Below, piece after piece: positions 51,944 to 59,770 of a stretch of DNA of 64,000 nt; position 1 is the stretch's first letter; every line of letters starts with the position of its first letter. A program made the translations under genes and the position numbers. The stretch lies in the NCBI GenBank assembly GCA_019119335.1, contig DWXF01000050.1, positions 62,001 to 126,000 on the forward strand. The letters are read 5' to 3'. The notes under the pieces were generated by a model. The model was not told the origin of the DNA, made no database searches, and was given only the letters and a program-made list of their open reading frames with translations. This DNA is from Candidatus Flavonifractor merdavium. GTDB lineage: Bacteria; Bacillota; Clostridia; Oscillospirales; Oscillospiraceae.

Positions 51944-53320
51944 TCACTCCACCAGCTCCACGGTATAGCCCAGCTCCCGCAGGCCGGAGACGATGCCGCC
52001 GGGGTCCACCATGTGGCCGGCCCCCACCGCCAGGAAGAAGGTGTTCTCCCCCTCGGTCTCCAGATAGGAGGCGGCGGCCTGGATCATGCCCGGGTCCCGC
52101 TCGGTAAACAGCTTGGCATTGAGCTCGTCGTCGCTGTTGATGACAGAGGCCTTGTCATAGACCTGGGCAAAGGCCTCCGGGTCCCCGGCCTTCCAGGCGG
52201 CGAACATACCGGACATCATCTCCTCCTGCTGCCGGGCGGTCTCCTCCATGGCGGGGTCGGTCTCGCCCCCCTGGGCCATCTCCAGCAGGGACAGGGCGGA
52301 GTCCAGATACCGCTCCTGATACTCCGCCGACAGCCCGTCAAAGATGCCACCCTGGAAGGCGTAGGTCTCCACGGAGTCGATGGTCTTGCCCGCGTTCACC
52401 GCCCGGGCGTTCACATAGAGGTCGATGGCCATGGCGTTGGCTCCGGTGGTGTCGTTGGTCATGCTCATGGTGCTGAAGGTGGAGGCCAGGGCCCAGGGCT
52501 TATAGCCGTCCAGGCCGTTGGGCCCCATGCCCAGGGCCTCGGACTGGGCCTGCACCCGCTGGTACAGCTCGGGGCTGATGTGGTCGGCCAGGGTGGTGCC
52601 GTCGGAGTAGGTCTGCAGGCTCTGGAGGAGAGCCAGCCCCTCCTGGTCGTTCAGATCCAGCTCAAAGCTCACGGTCTGGGAGGCGTCAATAGCGTCCCGG
52701 AGGGACTTGTGGAGGGGATACACGTTGTCCCGGTCCAGGTGGATGGTGCCCAACAGGTAGAGGGTATTCTCCCCATTGGTGGCCTTCCACAGCAGGCCCT
52801 TGGCTCCGGCGTCATTGGCGTCATACACCGCCAGGATCAGGCGGTTGGCCATGACCATGGCCTCCTGATAGGTGCAGGGGCGCTCCAGGGCCAGCTCCCC
52901 GGCCTGGTCCCCCTGGACCACACCCAGCCCGGCCAGGAAGGAGGCGGCCCCCTCCTCCACGCCGGGCAGCTCATAGGCCGCCGCCTGCTGGTACAGGGCG
53001 TTCATCACTCCGCCCCGGGTGGTGTCCACCACCAGGCCCACGGCGTCCGCCGTCCGCTGGGGCAGCTCCAGCAGGGCCAGCTTGTCGGCCACGATCCTGC
53101 TCATGTTCTCCAGCTGCTCCATGGTGACGGTGCTCTGGATGTAGCTGGTGTAGTTGTCGTCCACCAGACCCAGGGCGTAGCTGTCCGCCAGGGCGCTCAC
53201 CGCCCAGGGATCGGGCAGCTGGGGCTGCCGGGTCTCCTCCGCCGCCAGGGCGGGCAGGGACAGCAGCCCCGCCGCCAGCACGCCGGCCAGAAGCCGGCGG
53301 AACATGTGGTGTTTTTTCAT
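51944..53320 (-). CDS. Secreted TraB/GumN-family protein with N-terminal SLH-like segment
   Basis: 458 aa. Signal peptide 1-27 (LLSLPALAAEE). Residues 35-90 resemble one SLH repeat (DPWAVSALADSYALGLVDDN). From about 185 to the end is the TraB/GumN (tiki-like) domain: LYLLGTIHLDRDNVYPL, a conserved Glu in SFELDLND, and VGAGHMVDPGGIVSGL near the end. The family contains metal-dependent proteases and inhibitors of pheromone activity; for bacterial GumN-type members the substrate is unknown. It starts 12 nt after the DUF815 stop. Confidence 0.82.
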   Translation of the reverse strand: MKKHHMFRRLLAGVLAAGLLSLPALAAEETRQPQLPDPWAVSALADSYALGLVDDNYTSYIQSTVTMEQLENMSRIVADKLALLELPQRTADAVGLVVDTTRGGVMNALYQQAAAYELPGVEEGAASFLAGLGVVQGDQAGELALERPCTYQEAMVMANRLILAVYDANDAGAKGLLWKATNGENTLYLLGTIHLDRDNVYPLHKSLRDAIDASQTVSFELDLNDQEGLALLQSLQTYSDGTTLADHISPELYQRVQAQSEALGMGPNGLDGYKPWALASTFSTMSMTNDTTGANAMAIDLYVNARAVNAGKTIDSVETYAFQGGIFDGLSAEYQERYLDSALSLLEMAQGGETDPAMEETARQQEEMMSGMFAAWKAGDPEAFAQVYDKASVINSDDELNAKLFTERDPGMIQAAASYLETEGENTFFLAVGAGHMVDPGGIVSGLRELGYTVELVE

Positions 53321-53332
53321 GGGTTCTCCTCC

Positions 53333-54529
53333 TTACTGTTTGTCCGCCAGATGCAGGCTGGCGATAAATTGCTTGGCCGTCCGGGGGGTCCGGCCGGGGT
53401 GGCGCATCTCCCACCGCAGGGCGCCGGTGCGCAGCTCCTGCTTGTCCAGCTTCACCCCGTACAGTTCCGCCATCCGCTCCACCATCGTCAGATAGTCCCC
53501 CTGGTTCAGGGCCAGATAGGGGATGCGCAGGCCGAACCGCTCGGCCAGAGAGGTCTTTTCCTGGATGGTCTCGCTGGCGTCCACCTCGTCCCCCGCCCGG
53601 TCCGAGAAGGTCTGGCGCACCAGATGGCGGCGGTTGGAGGTGGCGTAGATGGCCACATTGGCGGGCCGCCGCTCCAGCCCGCCCTCCAAGATGGTTTTCA
53701 TGACGGAATAGGTGGTGTCGTCCTGGTCGAAGGCCAGATCGTCAATGAACAGGATGAACTTCAGACGCCGGCCCCCCAGAGTGCGCATCAGCCGGGGCAT
53801 ATCGGCCAGACCCTCCTTCTGCACCTCAATGAGCCGCAGCTGGTCAAAGCCGGGCTGGGAGAGCAGGCTCTTCACCGTGGCCGATTTGCCGGTGCCGCTG
53901 TCGCCGTAGAGGAGCACGTTGTTCACCGCCTTGCCCTCCAGCATGGCCCGGGTGTTGGCGATGACCTGCTCCCGCTGGAGCTCATAGCCCAGCATCTCGT
54001 CGGGGCCCGGGCAGTCCGGGTCCTCCACCGGGTAGAGCTCCCCGTCCTCCCACAGGAAGGCCCGGCTGCGGGAGAGCAGGCCGGAGCCGTGGGTGCGGTA
54101 GAACTGAGTCAGAGATTCAAAGGTAAAGGGACACTCCGCCGTCCACCGGGGCAGCTCCGCCGCCTCCGGCTCCATCCGGGCGATCTGGGCCAGCAGCTCC
54201 CCGCAGTCCAGCTGGGAAATCGCCCGAAACAGGCCGATCTCCCGTTCCGCCGCCCGCTCCAGCTCCGGGTCAGTCTCTCCCCGCTCCACCAGCCGGGCAT
54301 AGGGAAAGCTGCCGTCCCGGAGCTGGCTGTAAAACCAGTCTCCAAGCCCCCGGAAGCCGCCCTGCCGCAGCAGATAAAAGATCCGGGCGTACTCCTCCGC
54401 CGCCCCGGCGCCGTCCTCCGCCGCCAGCTTGTCCAACAGCCGGAGCATACCCTTCAGCTCCGGGGTATCCAAAAGGGGCCGGTAAGCCGCCGCATAGCGC
54501 AGCGCCCGGCCCAGCAATTCTGTGGTCAT
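53333..54529 (-). CDS. DUF815 AAA-type ATPase
   Basis: 398 aa. A helical N-terminal region (1-190), then a P-loop GDSGTGKSATVKSLL, Walker B FILFIDDLAF and sensor NVAIYATSNRRHLVRQTFSD. This is the DUF815 family of AAA proteins, common in Firmicutes and Proteobacteria, function unknown. First gene of a three-gene operon with a strong promoter; GGAGGCGGAGG before ATG. Confidence 0.88.
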   Translation of the reverse strand: MTTELLGRALRYAAAYRPLLDTPELKGMLRLLDKLAAEDGAGAAEEYARIFYLLRQGGFRGLGDWFYSQLRDGSFPYARLVERGETDPELERAAEREIGLFRAISQLDCGELLAQIARMEPEAAELPRWTAECPFTFESLTQFYRTHGSGLLSRSRAFLWEDGELYPVEDPDCPGPDEMLGYELQREQVIANTRAMLEGKAVNNVLLYGDSGTGKSATVKSLLSQPGFDQLRLIEVQKEGLADMPRLMRTLGGRRLKFILFIDDLAFDQDDTTYSVMKTILEGGLERRPANVAIYATSNRRHLVRQTFSDRAGDEVDASETIQEKTSLAERFGLRIPYLALNQGDYLTMVERMAELYGVKLDKQELRTGALRWEMRHPGRTPRTAKQFIASLHLADKQ

Positions 54530-54555
54530 ACCTCCGCCTCCTTGTTTGCGGTTTC

Positions 54556-54584
54556 ATTGTATACGACCCTCTCTTTTCTGTCAA
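54556..54584 (-). promoter_or_regulatory. Promoter of the DUF815-TraB-guaD operon
   Basis: Minus strand -35 TTGACA (54579-54584), 17-nt spacer, -10 TACAAT (54556-54561). Confidence 0.88.
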
Positions 54585-54658
54585 TCCCGACCCTTGACTT
54601 TTTCCGCCGCCTTTCGTATGCTTAAGCCAATCAGGCCGCAAGAAAGGAAGGATCTGTT

Positions 54659-55303
54659 ATGCTGCTGCAAGCACAGCGGGAGCTGGTGGTGGAATACGGC
54701 AAAAAGCTGGTCACCGCCGGGCTCACCGAGGGCACCTTCGGCAATATCAGCGTCTTTGACCGGGAGCGGGGACTCATGGCCATCAGCCCCTCCGGCATGG
54801 ACTATTTTTCCACCACCCCCGCCGACGTGGTGGTCACCGACCTGGAGGGCAGGGTGGTGGAGGGGATCCGGAAGCCCTCCAGCGAGCTGGATCTCCACCG
54901 GCTGTTCTACCAGCGGCGGGGGGATGTGAACGGCGTGGTCCACACCCACTCCCCTTTTGCCACCATTCTCTCCTGCCTGGGCTGGGCCATTGAGCCCATC
55001 CACTACCTGGTGGCCTACTCCGGCAACCAGGTGCCCTGCATCCCCTACTACCCCTTCGGCTCCCTGGAGCTGGCGGAGGCGGCCTGGGACGCCATGGGCG
55101 AGCGGTACAACGGCTGCCTGCTGGGCAACCACGGGCTGCTGGCGGTGGGGGGCAGCCTGTCCTTCGCCTTTGACGCCGCCCAGCAGCTGGAATTTCTGGC
55201 CAAGGTGTACTATCACGCCCGGCTGGCGGGCGGCGGGATCAACCTCACCCCCGATCAGCTCCAGGCGGTGCTGGGCAAGTTCCAGTCCTACCGCCAGCAA
55301 TAA
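54659..55303 (+). CDS. Class II aldolase/adducin protein, L-fuculose-phosphate aldolase type
   Basis: 214 aa. Zinc ligands in VVHTHSPFATILS and later LLGNHGLLAVG; catalytic Glu in KPSSELDLHRLFY; all as in FucA/AraD. Family members cleave L-fuculose-1-phosphate or related sugar phosphates to dihydroxyacetone phosphate and an aldehyde, or act in the methionine/5'-deoxyadenosine salvage. No sugar kinase or isomerase is adjacent, so a salvage role is possible. AAGGAAGGA precedes the ATG; a terminator follows. Confidence 0.87.
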   Translation: MLLQAQRELVVEYGKKLVTAGLTEGTFGNISVFDRERGLMAISPSGMDYFSTTPADVVVTDLEGRVVEGIRKPSSELDLHRLFYQRRGDVNGVVHTHSPFATILSCLGWAIEPIHYLVAYSGNQVPCIPYYPFGSLELAEAAWDAMGERYNGCLLGNHGLLAVGGSLSFAFDAAQQLEFLAKVYYHARLAGGGINLTPDQLQAVLGKFQSYRQQ

Positions 55304-55310
55304 GGACGCA

Positions 55311-55346
55311 AAAAGCCGGCAGACAGGCTCCTGTCTGCCGGCTTTT
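55311..55346. terminator. Bidirectional terminator between aldolase and ackA
   Basis: AAAAGCCGGCAGACAGG / CCTGTCTGCCGGCTTTT, 17-bp perfect stem, CT between arms. Confidence 0.94.
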
Positions 55347-55372
55347 CCATGTCAGCTTGTATGCCGCCGGGC

Positions 55373-56569
55373 TCAGCCCTTGACGATGGCGGCGGTATCC
55401 ATGGCGATCATGAGCTCCTCGTCGGTGGGGATGAGCAGCACCTTCACCTTGGAATCGGGGGCGGAGATCACCTTCTCCTTGCCCCGGACCTTGTTGGCCT
55501 CGGCGTCCATCTTCACGCCCATGAACTCCAGTCCGGAGGCGGCGTTGTACCGGGTGATGGCGTCGTTCTCGCCCACGCCGGCGGTGAACACGATCACGTC
55601 CACCCCGCCCATGGCGGCGGCATAGGCGCCGATGAGCTTCTTCACGTTGTACTGGAAGGTCTCCAGAGCCAGGGCGGCCCGCTGGTTGCCGTCATTGGCG
55701 GCGTTCTCCACATCCCGGAAGTCGGAGGACACGCCGGAGATACCCAGCACGCCGGACTTCTTGTTGAGGACGGTCATCATTTCCTTCATGTCGTACCCGT
55801 ACTGACCCATCAGGTACTCCAGAATGCCGGCGTCCAGGTCGCCGGAGCGGGTGCCCATGGGCAGGCCGGCCAGGGGGGTGAAGCCCATGGAGGTGTCCAC
55901 GCTCTTGCCGCAGTCCACGGCGGCCACAGAGGAGCCGTTGCCCAGGTGGCAGGTGATGATCTTCAGCTCCTCGATGGGCTTGCCCAGCATCTCGGCGGCC
56001 CGGGCGGACACGTAGCGGTGAGAAGTGCCGTGGAAGCCGTAGCGGCGGACCTTGTCCTTCTCATAGTACTCGTAGGGCAGCGCGTAGATATAGCTCTTGG
56101 GGGGCATGGTCTGGTGGAAGGCGGTGTCGAACACGCCCACCATGGGCACGCCGGGCATGACCTTCTCGCAGGCCTTGATGCCGGTGATGTTGGCGGGGTT
56201 GTGGAGAGGGGCCAGGGGGATGCACTCCTCCAGGGCGGCCATCACCGCGTCGTCAATGCGCACGGAGCAGGCGAACTTCTCGCCGCCGTGGACCACACGG
56301 TGACCCACCGCGTCGATCTCGGAGGCGCTCTTGATCACGCCGTGCTCGCTGGAGAGCAGGGCGTCCAGCACGGCCTGGATGGCCTCGGCATGGGTGGGCA
56401 TGGGGATCTCGAACTCATACTTGGCGTCCTTGGCGGGAATCTTGTGGGTCAGGCGGCCGTCGATGCCGATGCGCTCGCACAGGCCCTTGGCCAGCACCTC
56501 CCGGCTCTCCGGGTCCATGAGCTGATACTTCAGGGAGGAGCTGCCGGCGTTAATGACCAAAACTTTCAT
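55373..56569 (-). CDS. ackA: Acetate kinase
   Basis: 398 aa, full length. Starts [20 protein letters not shown]; later [23 protein letters not shown] and [20 protein letters not shown], the AckA signatures. It makes ATP from acetyl phosphate and ADP, the last step of acetate fermentation. ATG at 56569 chosen because GGAGAG is too near the ATG 9 nt earlier. No pta gene lies next to it. Divergent from tmcAL. Confidence 0.97.
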   Translation of the reverse strand: MKVLVINAGSSSLKYQLMDPESREVLAKGLCERIGIDGRLTHKIPAKDAKYEFEIPMPTHAEAIQAVLDALLSSEHGVIKSASEIDAVGHRVVHGGEKFACSVRIDDAVMAALEECIPLAPLHNPANITGIKACEKVMPGVPMVGVFDTAFHQTMPPKSYIYALPYEYYEKDKVRRYGFHGTSHRYVSARAAEMLGKPIEELKIITCHLGNGSSVAAVDCGKSVDTSMGFTPLAGLPMGTRSGDLDAGILEYLMGQYGYDMKEMMTVLNKKSGVLGISGVSSDFRDVENAANDGNQRAALALETFQYNVKKLIGAYAAAMGGVDVIVFTAGVGENDAITRYNAASGLEFMGVKMDAEANKVRGKEKVISAPDSKVKVLLIPTDEELMIAMDTAAIVKG

Positions 56570-56730
56570 TACTTCCATCTCTCCTTAAACAGTTACTCCG
56601 GCTTGTGAGACAAGCCATTGTGTAGTAAAATAAACTCGCACGTCTTATTTTATCCCTTTTCTCACAAAAGGACAACCCATATTTTGCTGGAAAGGAGGAA
56701 TTTTTCTCCTTTCCCTTTGGAGGAACAGCT

Positions 56731-57927
56731 ATGGCGGTGGCCGGAATCGTGGCGGAGTACAATCCATTCCATCTGGGACACGCCTATCACCTGGCCCAGA
56801 CCCGGGCGGCTCTGGGCCGGGACGGGGCGGTGGTGTGCGTGATGAGCGGGCACTGGGTCCAGCGGGGGGAGTGCGCCGCGGCGGACAAGTGGACCCGCTC
56901 GGCCCTGGCCCTGGCGGGAGGGGCGGATCTGGTGCTGGAACTGCCCACCCCCTGGGCCATGGCGTCGGCGGAGGCCTTCGCCCGTGGCGCGGTTGGCCTG
57001 CTGGAGGCCACGGGCGTGGTGGACATTCTCGCCTTCGGCAGCGAGGACGGCAGCCTGGAGGCCTTGCGGCAGGCTGCCGACGCCCTGGACGCCCCCGGCT
57101 ATCCCGCCCGGCTGCGGGAGGCGCTGAGCCGCGGCCTGTCCTTCCCCGCCGCCCGGCAGGCGGCGGCGGGGTGCCCCTGTCTCTCCTCCCCCAACAACAA
57201 CCTGGGGGTGGAGTATCTGCGCGCCCTCCGCGCTCTGGGCAGCGGCATGACACCCATGACGGTGGCCCGCCGGGGGGCGGGCCACGACAGTGCGGAGCAC
57301 ACGGAGGGCTTCGCCTCCGCCAGCCACATCCGGGCTCTGCTGCAGGAAGGCCGGAGGGAGGAGGCCGCCGCCCTGCTGCCGGAGGGCTCCCTGGAGGCTC
57401 TGGCTCAGCCCGCCTCCCTGCTCTGGGCGGAGCGGGCGGTGCTGGCCAGGCTGCGGACCATGGAGGAGGACGACTGGGCCGCTCTCCCCGACGGCGGCGG
57501 GGCGGAGGGCCTGCCCGCCCGGCTGGTGCGGGCGGCCCGGCAGGCCTGCTCCCTGGAGGAGTTTTACACCCTGGCCAAGACCCGGCGGTACACCCACGCC
57601 CGGCTGCGGCGGCTGGCGGTGGGAGCCTTTTTAGGTCTGAAACAAGAGGACCGCCAATTGGCGGTCCCCTACGTGCGGGTGCTGGGGCTCAATGAGCGGG
57701 GGCAGGCCCTGCTGAAGCGGATGAAAGGGACCTGCGCCCTCCCGCTCCTCACCAAGCCCGCCCAGGCCAGGGCCCTGGACGGCCCGGCCCGGCGGCTGTT
57801 TGAGGCGGAGAGCCGGTACACCGACCTGTACGCCCTGTGCTTCCCCACTCTAAAGCCCTGCGGGCTGGAGTATACCACCAGCCCGGTGTTCAGCGCCGCT
57901 GCCGGCGGAGGAGCACCCCAACGATGA
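56731..57927 (+). CDS. tmcAL: tRNA(Met) cytidine acetate ligase (YlbM/DUF795)
   Basis: 398 aa. VAGIVAEYNPFHLGHAYHLA contains the HxGH nucleotide-binding motif; VMSGHWVQRGECA and LELPTPWAMASAEAFARGAV follow, all typical of TmcAL. The enzyme activates acetate with ATP and makes N4-acetylcytidine 34 in elongator tRNA(Met). It is divergent from ackA; both use acetate chemistry. The 3' end overlaps the convergent gene at 57890 by 38 bp. GGAGG precedes the ATG by 10 nt. Confidence 0.92.
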   Translation: MAVAGIVAEYNPFHLGHAYHLAQTRAALGRDGAVVCVMSGHWVQRGECAAADKWTRSALALAGGADLVLELPTPWAMASAEAFARGAVGLLEATGVVDILAFGSEDGSLEALRQAADALDAPGYPARLREALSRGLSFPAARQAAAGCPCLSSPNNNLGVEYLRALRALGSGMTPMTVARRGAGHDSAEHTEGFASASHIRALLQEGRREEAAALLPEGSLEALAQPASLLWAERAVLARLRTMEEDDWAALPDGGGAEGLPARLVRAARQACSLEEFYTLAKTRRYTHARLRRLAVGAFLGLKQEDRQLAVPYVRVLGLNERGQALLKRMKGTCALPLLTKPAQARALDGPARRLFEAESRYTDLYALCFPTLKPCGLEYTTSPVFSAAAGGGAPQR

Positions 57928-58726
57928 CCAGGACGGCCACCACCAGAATCACCGGGCCCAGAAAGAACATGACATATCCGGCGTCCTGGAGAAAGGCGTT
58001 GCACCGGTCCCACAGGGTGATGGAGGGTTCCCGATAAAGGGTGAACTCCAGCTCTCCCTCGGGCAGACCGTCAAAATGGGCGGTGTAGCGGCCCTCCCCC
58101 GCCTCCTCCAGCGGAAGGGTGGAGTCGATGATATAGGGGGCTTCCTCCGGGGCGGAGATCTCAATGTCCAGCGTGCCGAAATCCGCCCAGTTCCGGGCCG
58201 GAGAGAGCAGATAGGTAAAGGTGTGTCTCCAGTAGGTTGTGCCCTCCTGGATGCTGTAACTGAAGCTGGGATAGCTTACCGCCACCTCCCGGGTCCCGCC
58301 GGCGGGAAACTCCACCGTATACACCAGCGCGGTGCGTTCCCGGTCCGGGTCATCGTTTTCCACCTCCTGCTGGGTGAAGGACAGGGTCTGGCCGTCGGCG
58401 GTGACCGACACCTGGCTGGGCTCCAGGCCGTTTCCCACCTGGCCCTTCCGCTCCTCCAGGTAGAAGGCCATGGGCACGGTGAGGGGCTCCTCCGTGGGGT
58501 TTTCCATCTGGTAGACGGCGGTTACCTGGGCGCACAGCCGCCCATAATCGTCGTCCCGCTGGATCTGAAAGGTGAGCTGTTCGGCGGAGACCGTGACGGG
58601 GCAGTTCTCGTCCACTTCCAGGGCGGAACCTCCCACCCCATCCAGCCGGGTGGGAGTGGAGTTGGCGGTGGCCGGCGTGAGCAGCGCCAGCAGCAGCGCC
58701 AGGGCGCAAAAGACAGTTCGTTTCAT
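57890..58726 (-). CDS. Exported, C-terminally membrane-anchored protein of unknown function
   Basis: 278 aa. Signal peptide 1-22 (MKRTVFCALALLLALLTPAT). The outside part (25-235) is beta-rich with QVTAVYQMENPTEEPLTVPM and later VEFPAGGTREVAVSYPSFSY, resembling proteins such as DUF4424 where a mixed structure precedes one membrane helix. A C-terminal helix (VMFFLGPVILVVAVLVIVGV) ends in LLRRQRR. The family is not certain. ATG at 58726 is preceded by AAGGAGG. Overlaps tmcAL tail to tail. Confidence 0.75.
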   Translation of the reverse strand: MKRTVFCALALLLALLTPATANSTPTRLDGVGGSALEVDENCPVTVSAEQLTFQIQRDDDYGRLCAQVTAVYQMENPTEEPLTVPMAFYLEERKGQVGNGLEPSQVSVTADGQTLSFTQQEVENDDPDRERTALVYTVEFPAGGTREVAVSYPSFSYSIQEGTTYWRHTFTYLLSPARNWADFGTLDIEISAPEEAPYIIDSTLPLEEAGEGRYTAHFDGLPEGELEFTLYREPSITLWDRCNAFLQDAGYVMFFLGPVILVVAVLVIVGVLLRRQRR

Positions 58727-58801
58727 CAGGGTATCCTCCTTTCCTTTTGGTACTTCTATTCTATCAGAAGGCCGGGAGGCGGGAAACAACAGAGCGGTTA
58801 C

Positions 58802-58841
58802 AAAAGCAGCGCCCCGGGCCATGGCCCGGGGCGCTGCTTTT
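58802..58841. terminator. Long palindromic terminator upstream of 57890 gene / downstream of 58841 gene
   Basis: AAAAGCAGCGCCCCGGGCC-AT-GGCCCGGGGCGCTGCTTTT, 19-bp perfect arms; it ends the minus-strand rhomboid-like transcript whose stop codon touches it. Confidence 0.93.
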
Positions 58842-59689
58842 CACTCAATATGCACGTGGTTGTGGATATGCTCTGAGCAGTAGCAGTAGTAGCCGTTGCA
58901 CTTGGAGCAGTAGCGGAACTCCTCGTCGGGGTAGTCGGTGTCGGTCTTGCCGCAGACGGCGCACTTGTGGATATAGCCCTTCTGCTGCTGGGCCTGCTTG
59001 GTAGCCTTTTTGAAGTTGATGGTCTGGGCGGAGTGGCGGGTCCGGGTCCGGCCCAGGCGGTCCATGATGTCCGACCAGAAAAAGAGCACATAGTTGACCA
59101 CCGCCACCAGGGGCAGCAGGCACAAAAACCACATTCCGCCGGCAATATACCGGGCGCACTGGACGACGAACAGAGCGGCGTCCAGCCAGGCCAGCCACTT
59201 GACCTTCACCGGGATGATGAAGAAGAAGAGCACCTGCAGGTCGGGATAGAGGGTGGCGAAGGCAAAGAACATGGACATGTTCACATAGAACATGTTGATG
59301 GCCAGGCCCAGGCCCCAGAGGTCCAGCACAAAGCCGGAGGCCAGGGTGAGCAGGGCCCCCACGGCGTAAAAGACGGTGAACTTTACCGACCCCCACTCCC
59401 GCTCCAGGGTACTGCCGATAAACCAGTAAAAGTAGAGGGAGAGGAGGAAGAATACGGCATTGCTGGAGTCCAGGGGGAGAAACAGGAAGGTGAACAGCCG
59501 CCACACCTGGCCGTGGAGAATGGCCTGGGGGGAGAACATCAGCAGCAGGGACAGGTAGCCGTTGCTGAAGATATCCAGCAGGTAGACCACCCCCTGGAGG
59601 ATGACGACATATTTCATCAGGCCTGGAATACCCAGCTTGGGATGCTTGTAGCAAAAGCGGTCCAGCCAGGTGTCAACGGATCTTCTCAA
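58841..59689 (-). CDS. Rhomboid-fold membrane protein lacking catalytic residues, with C-terminal zinc ribbon
   Basis: 282 aa. Six membrane helices (about 25-230). Rhomboid-like sequence is clear (ILHGQVWRLFTFLFLPLDSS, IGSTLEREWGSVKFTVFYAV), but where the catalytic GxSG should be the sequence reads NMFYVNMSMFFAFATL, and the second catalytic His is not seen. The tail has KCAVCGKTDTD, YCSKCNGYYCYC and a His-rich end (EHIHNHVHIE), a double zinc-binding segment. Likely a pseudoprotease acting in membrane-protein handling. It has no partner gene close by. Confidence 0.8.
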   Translation of the reverse strand: MRRSVDTWLDRFCYKHPKLGIPGLMKYVVILQGVVYLLDIFSNGYLSLLLMFSPQAILHGQVWRLFTFLFLPLDSSNAVFFLLSLYFYWFIGSTLEREWGSVKFTVFYAVGALLTLASGFVLDLWGLGLAINMFYVNMSMFFAFATLYPDLQVLFFFIIPVKVKWLAWLDAALFVVQCARYIAGGMWFLCLLPLVAVVNYVLFFWSDIMDRLGRTRTRHSAQTINFKKATKQAQQQKGYIHKCAVCGKTDTDYPDEEFRYCSKCNGYYCYCSEHIHNHVHIE

Positions 59690-59770
59690 GCAAAATTACC
59701 TCCCGATGCAAACACAGTGTTTGTTATGATACCAGCTTTCGGGAAAAAATTCCCGAATAAATTGTAAACA

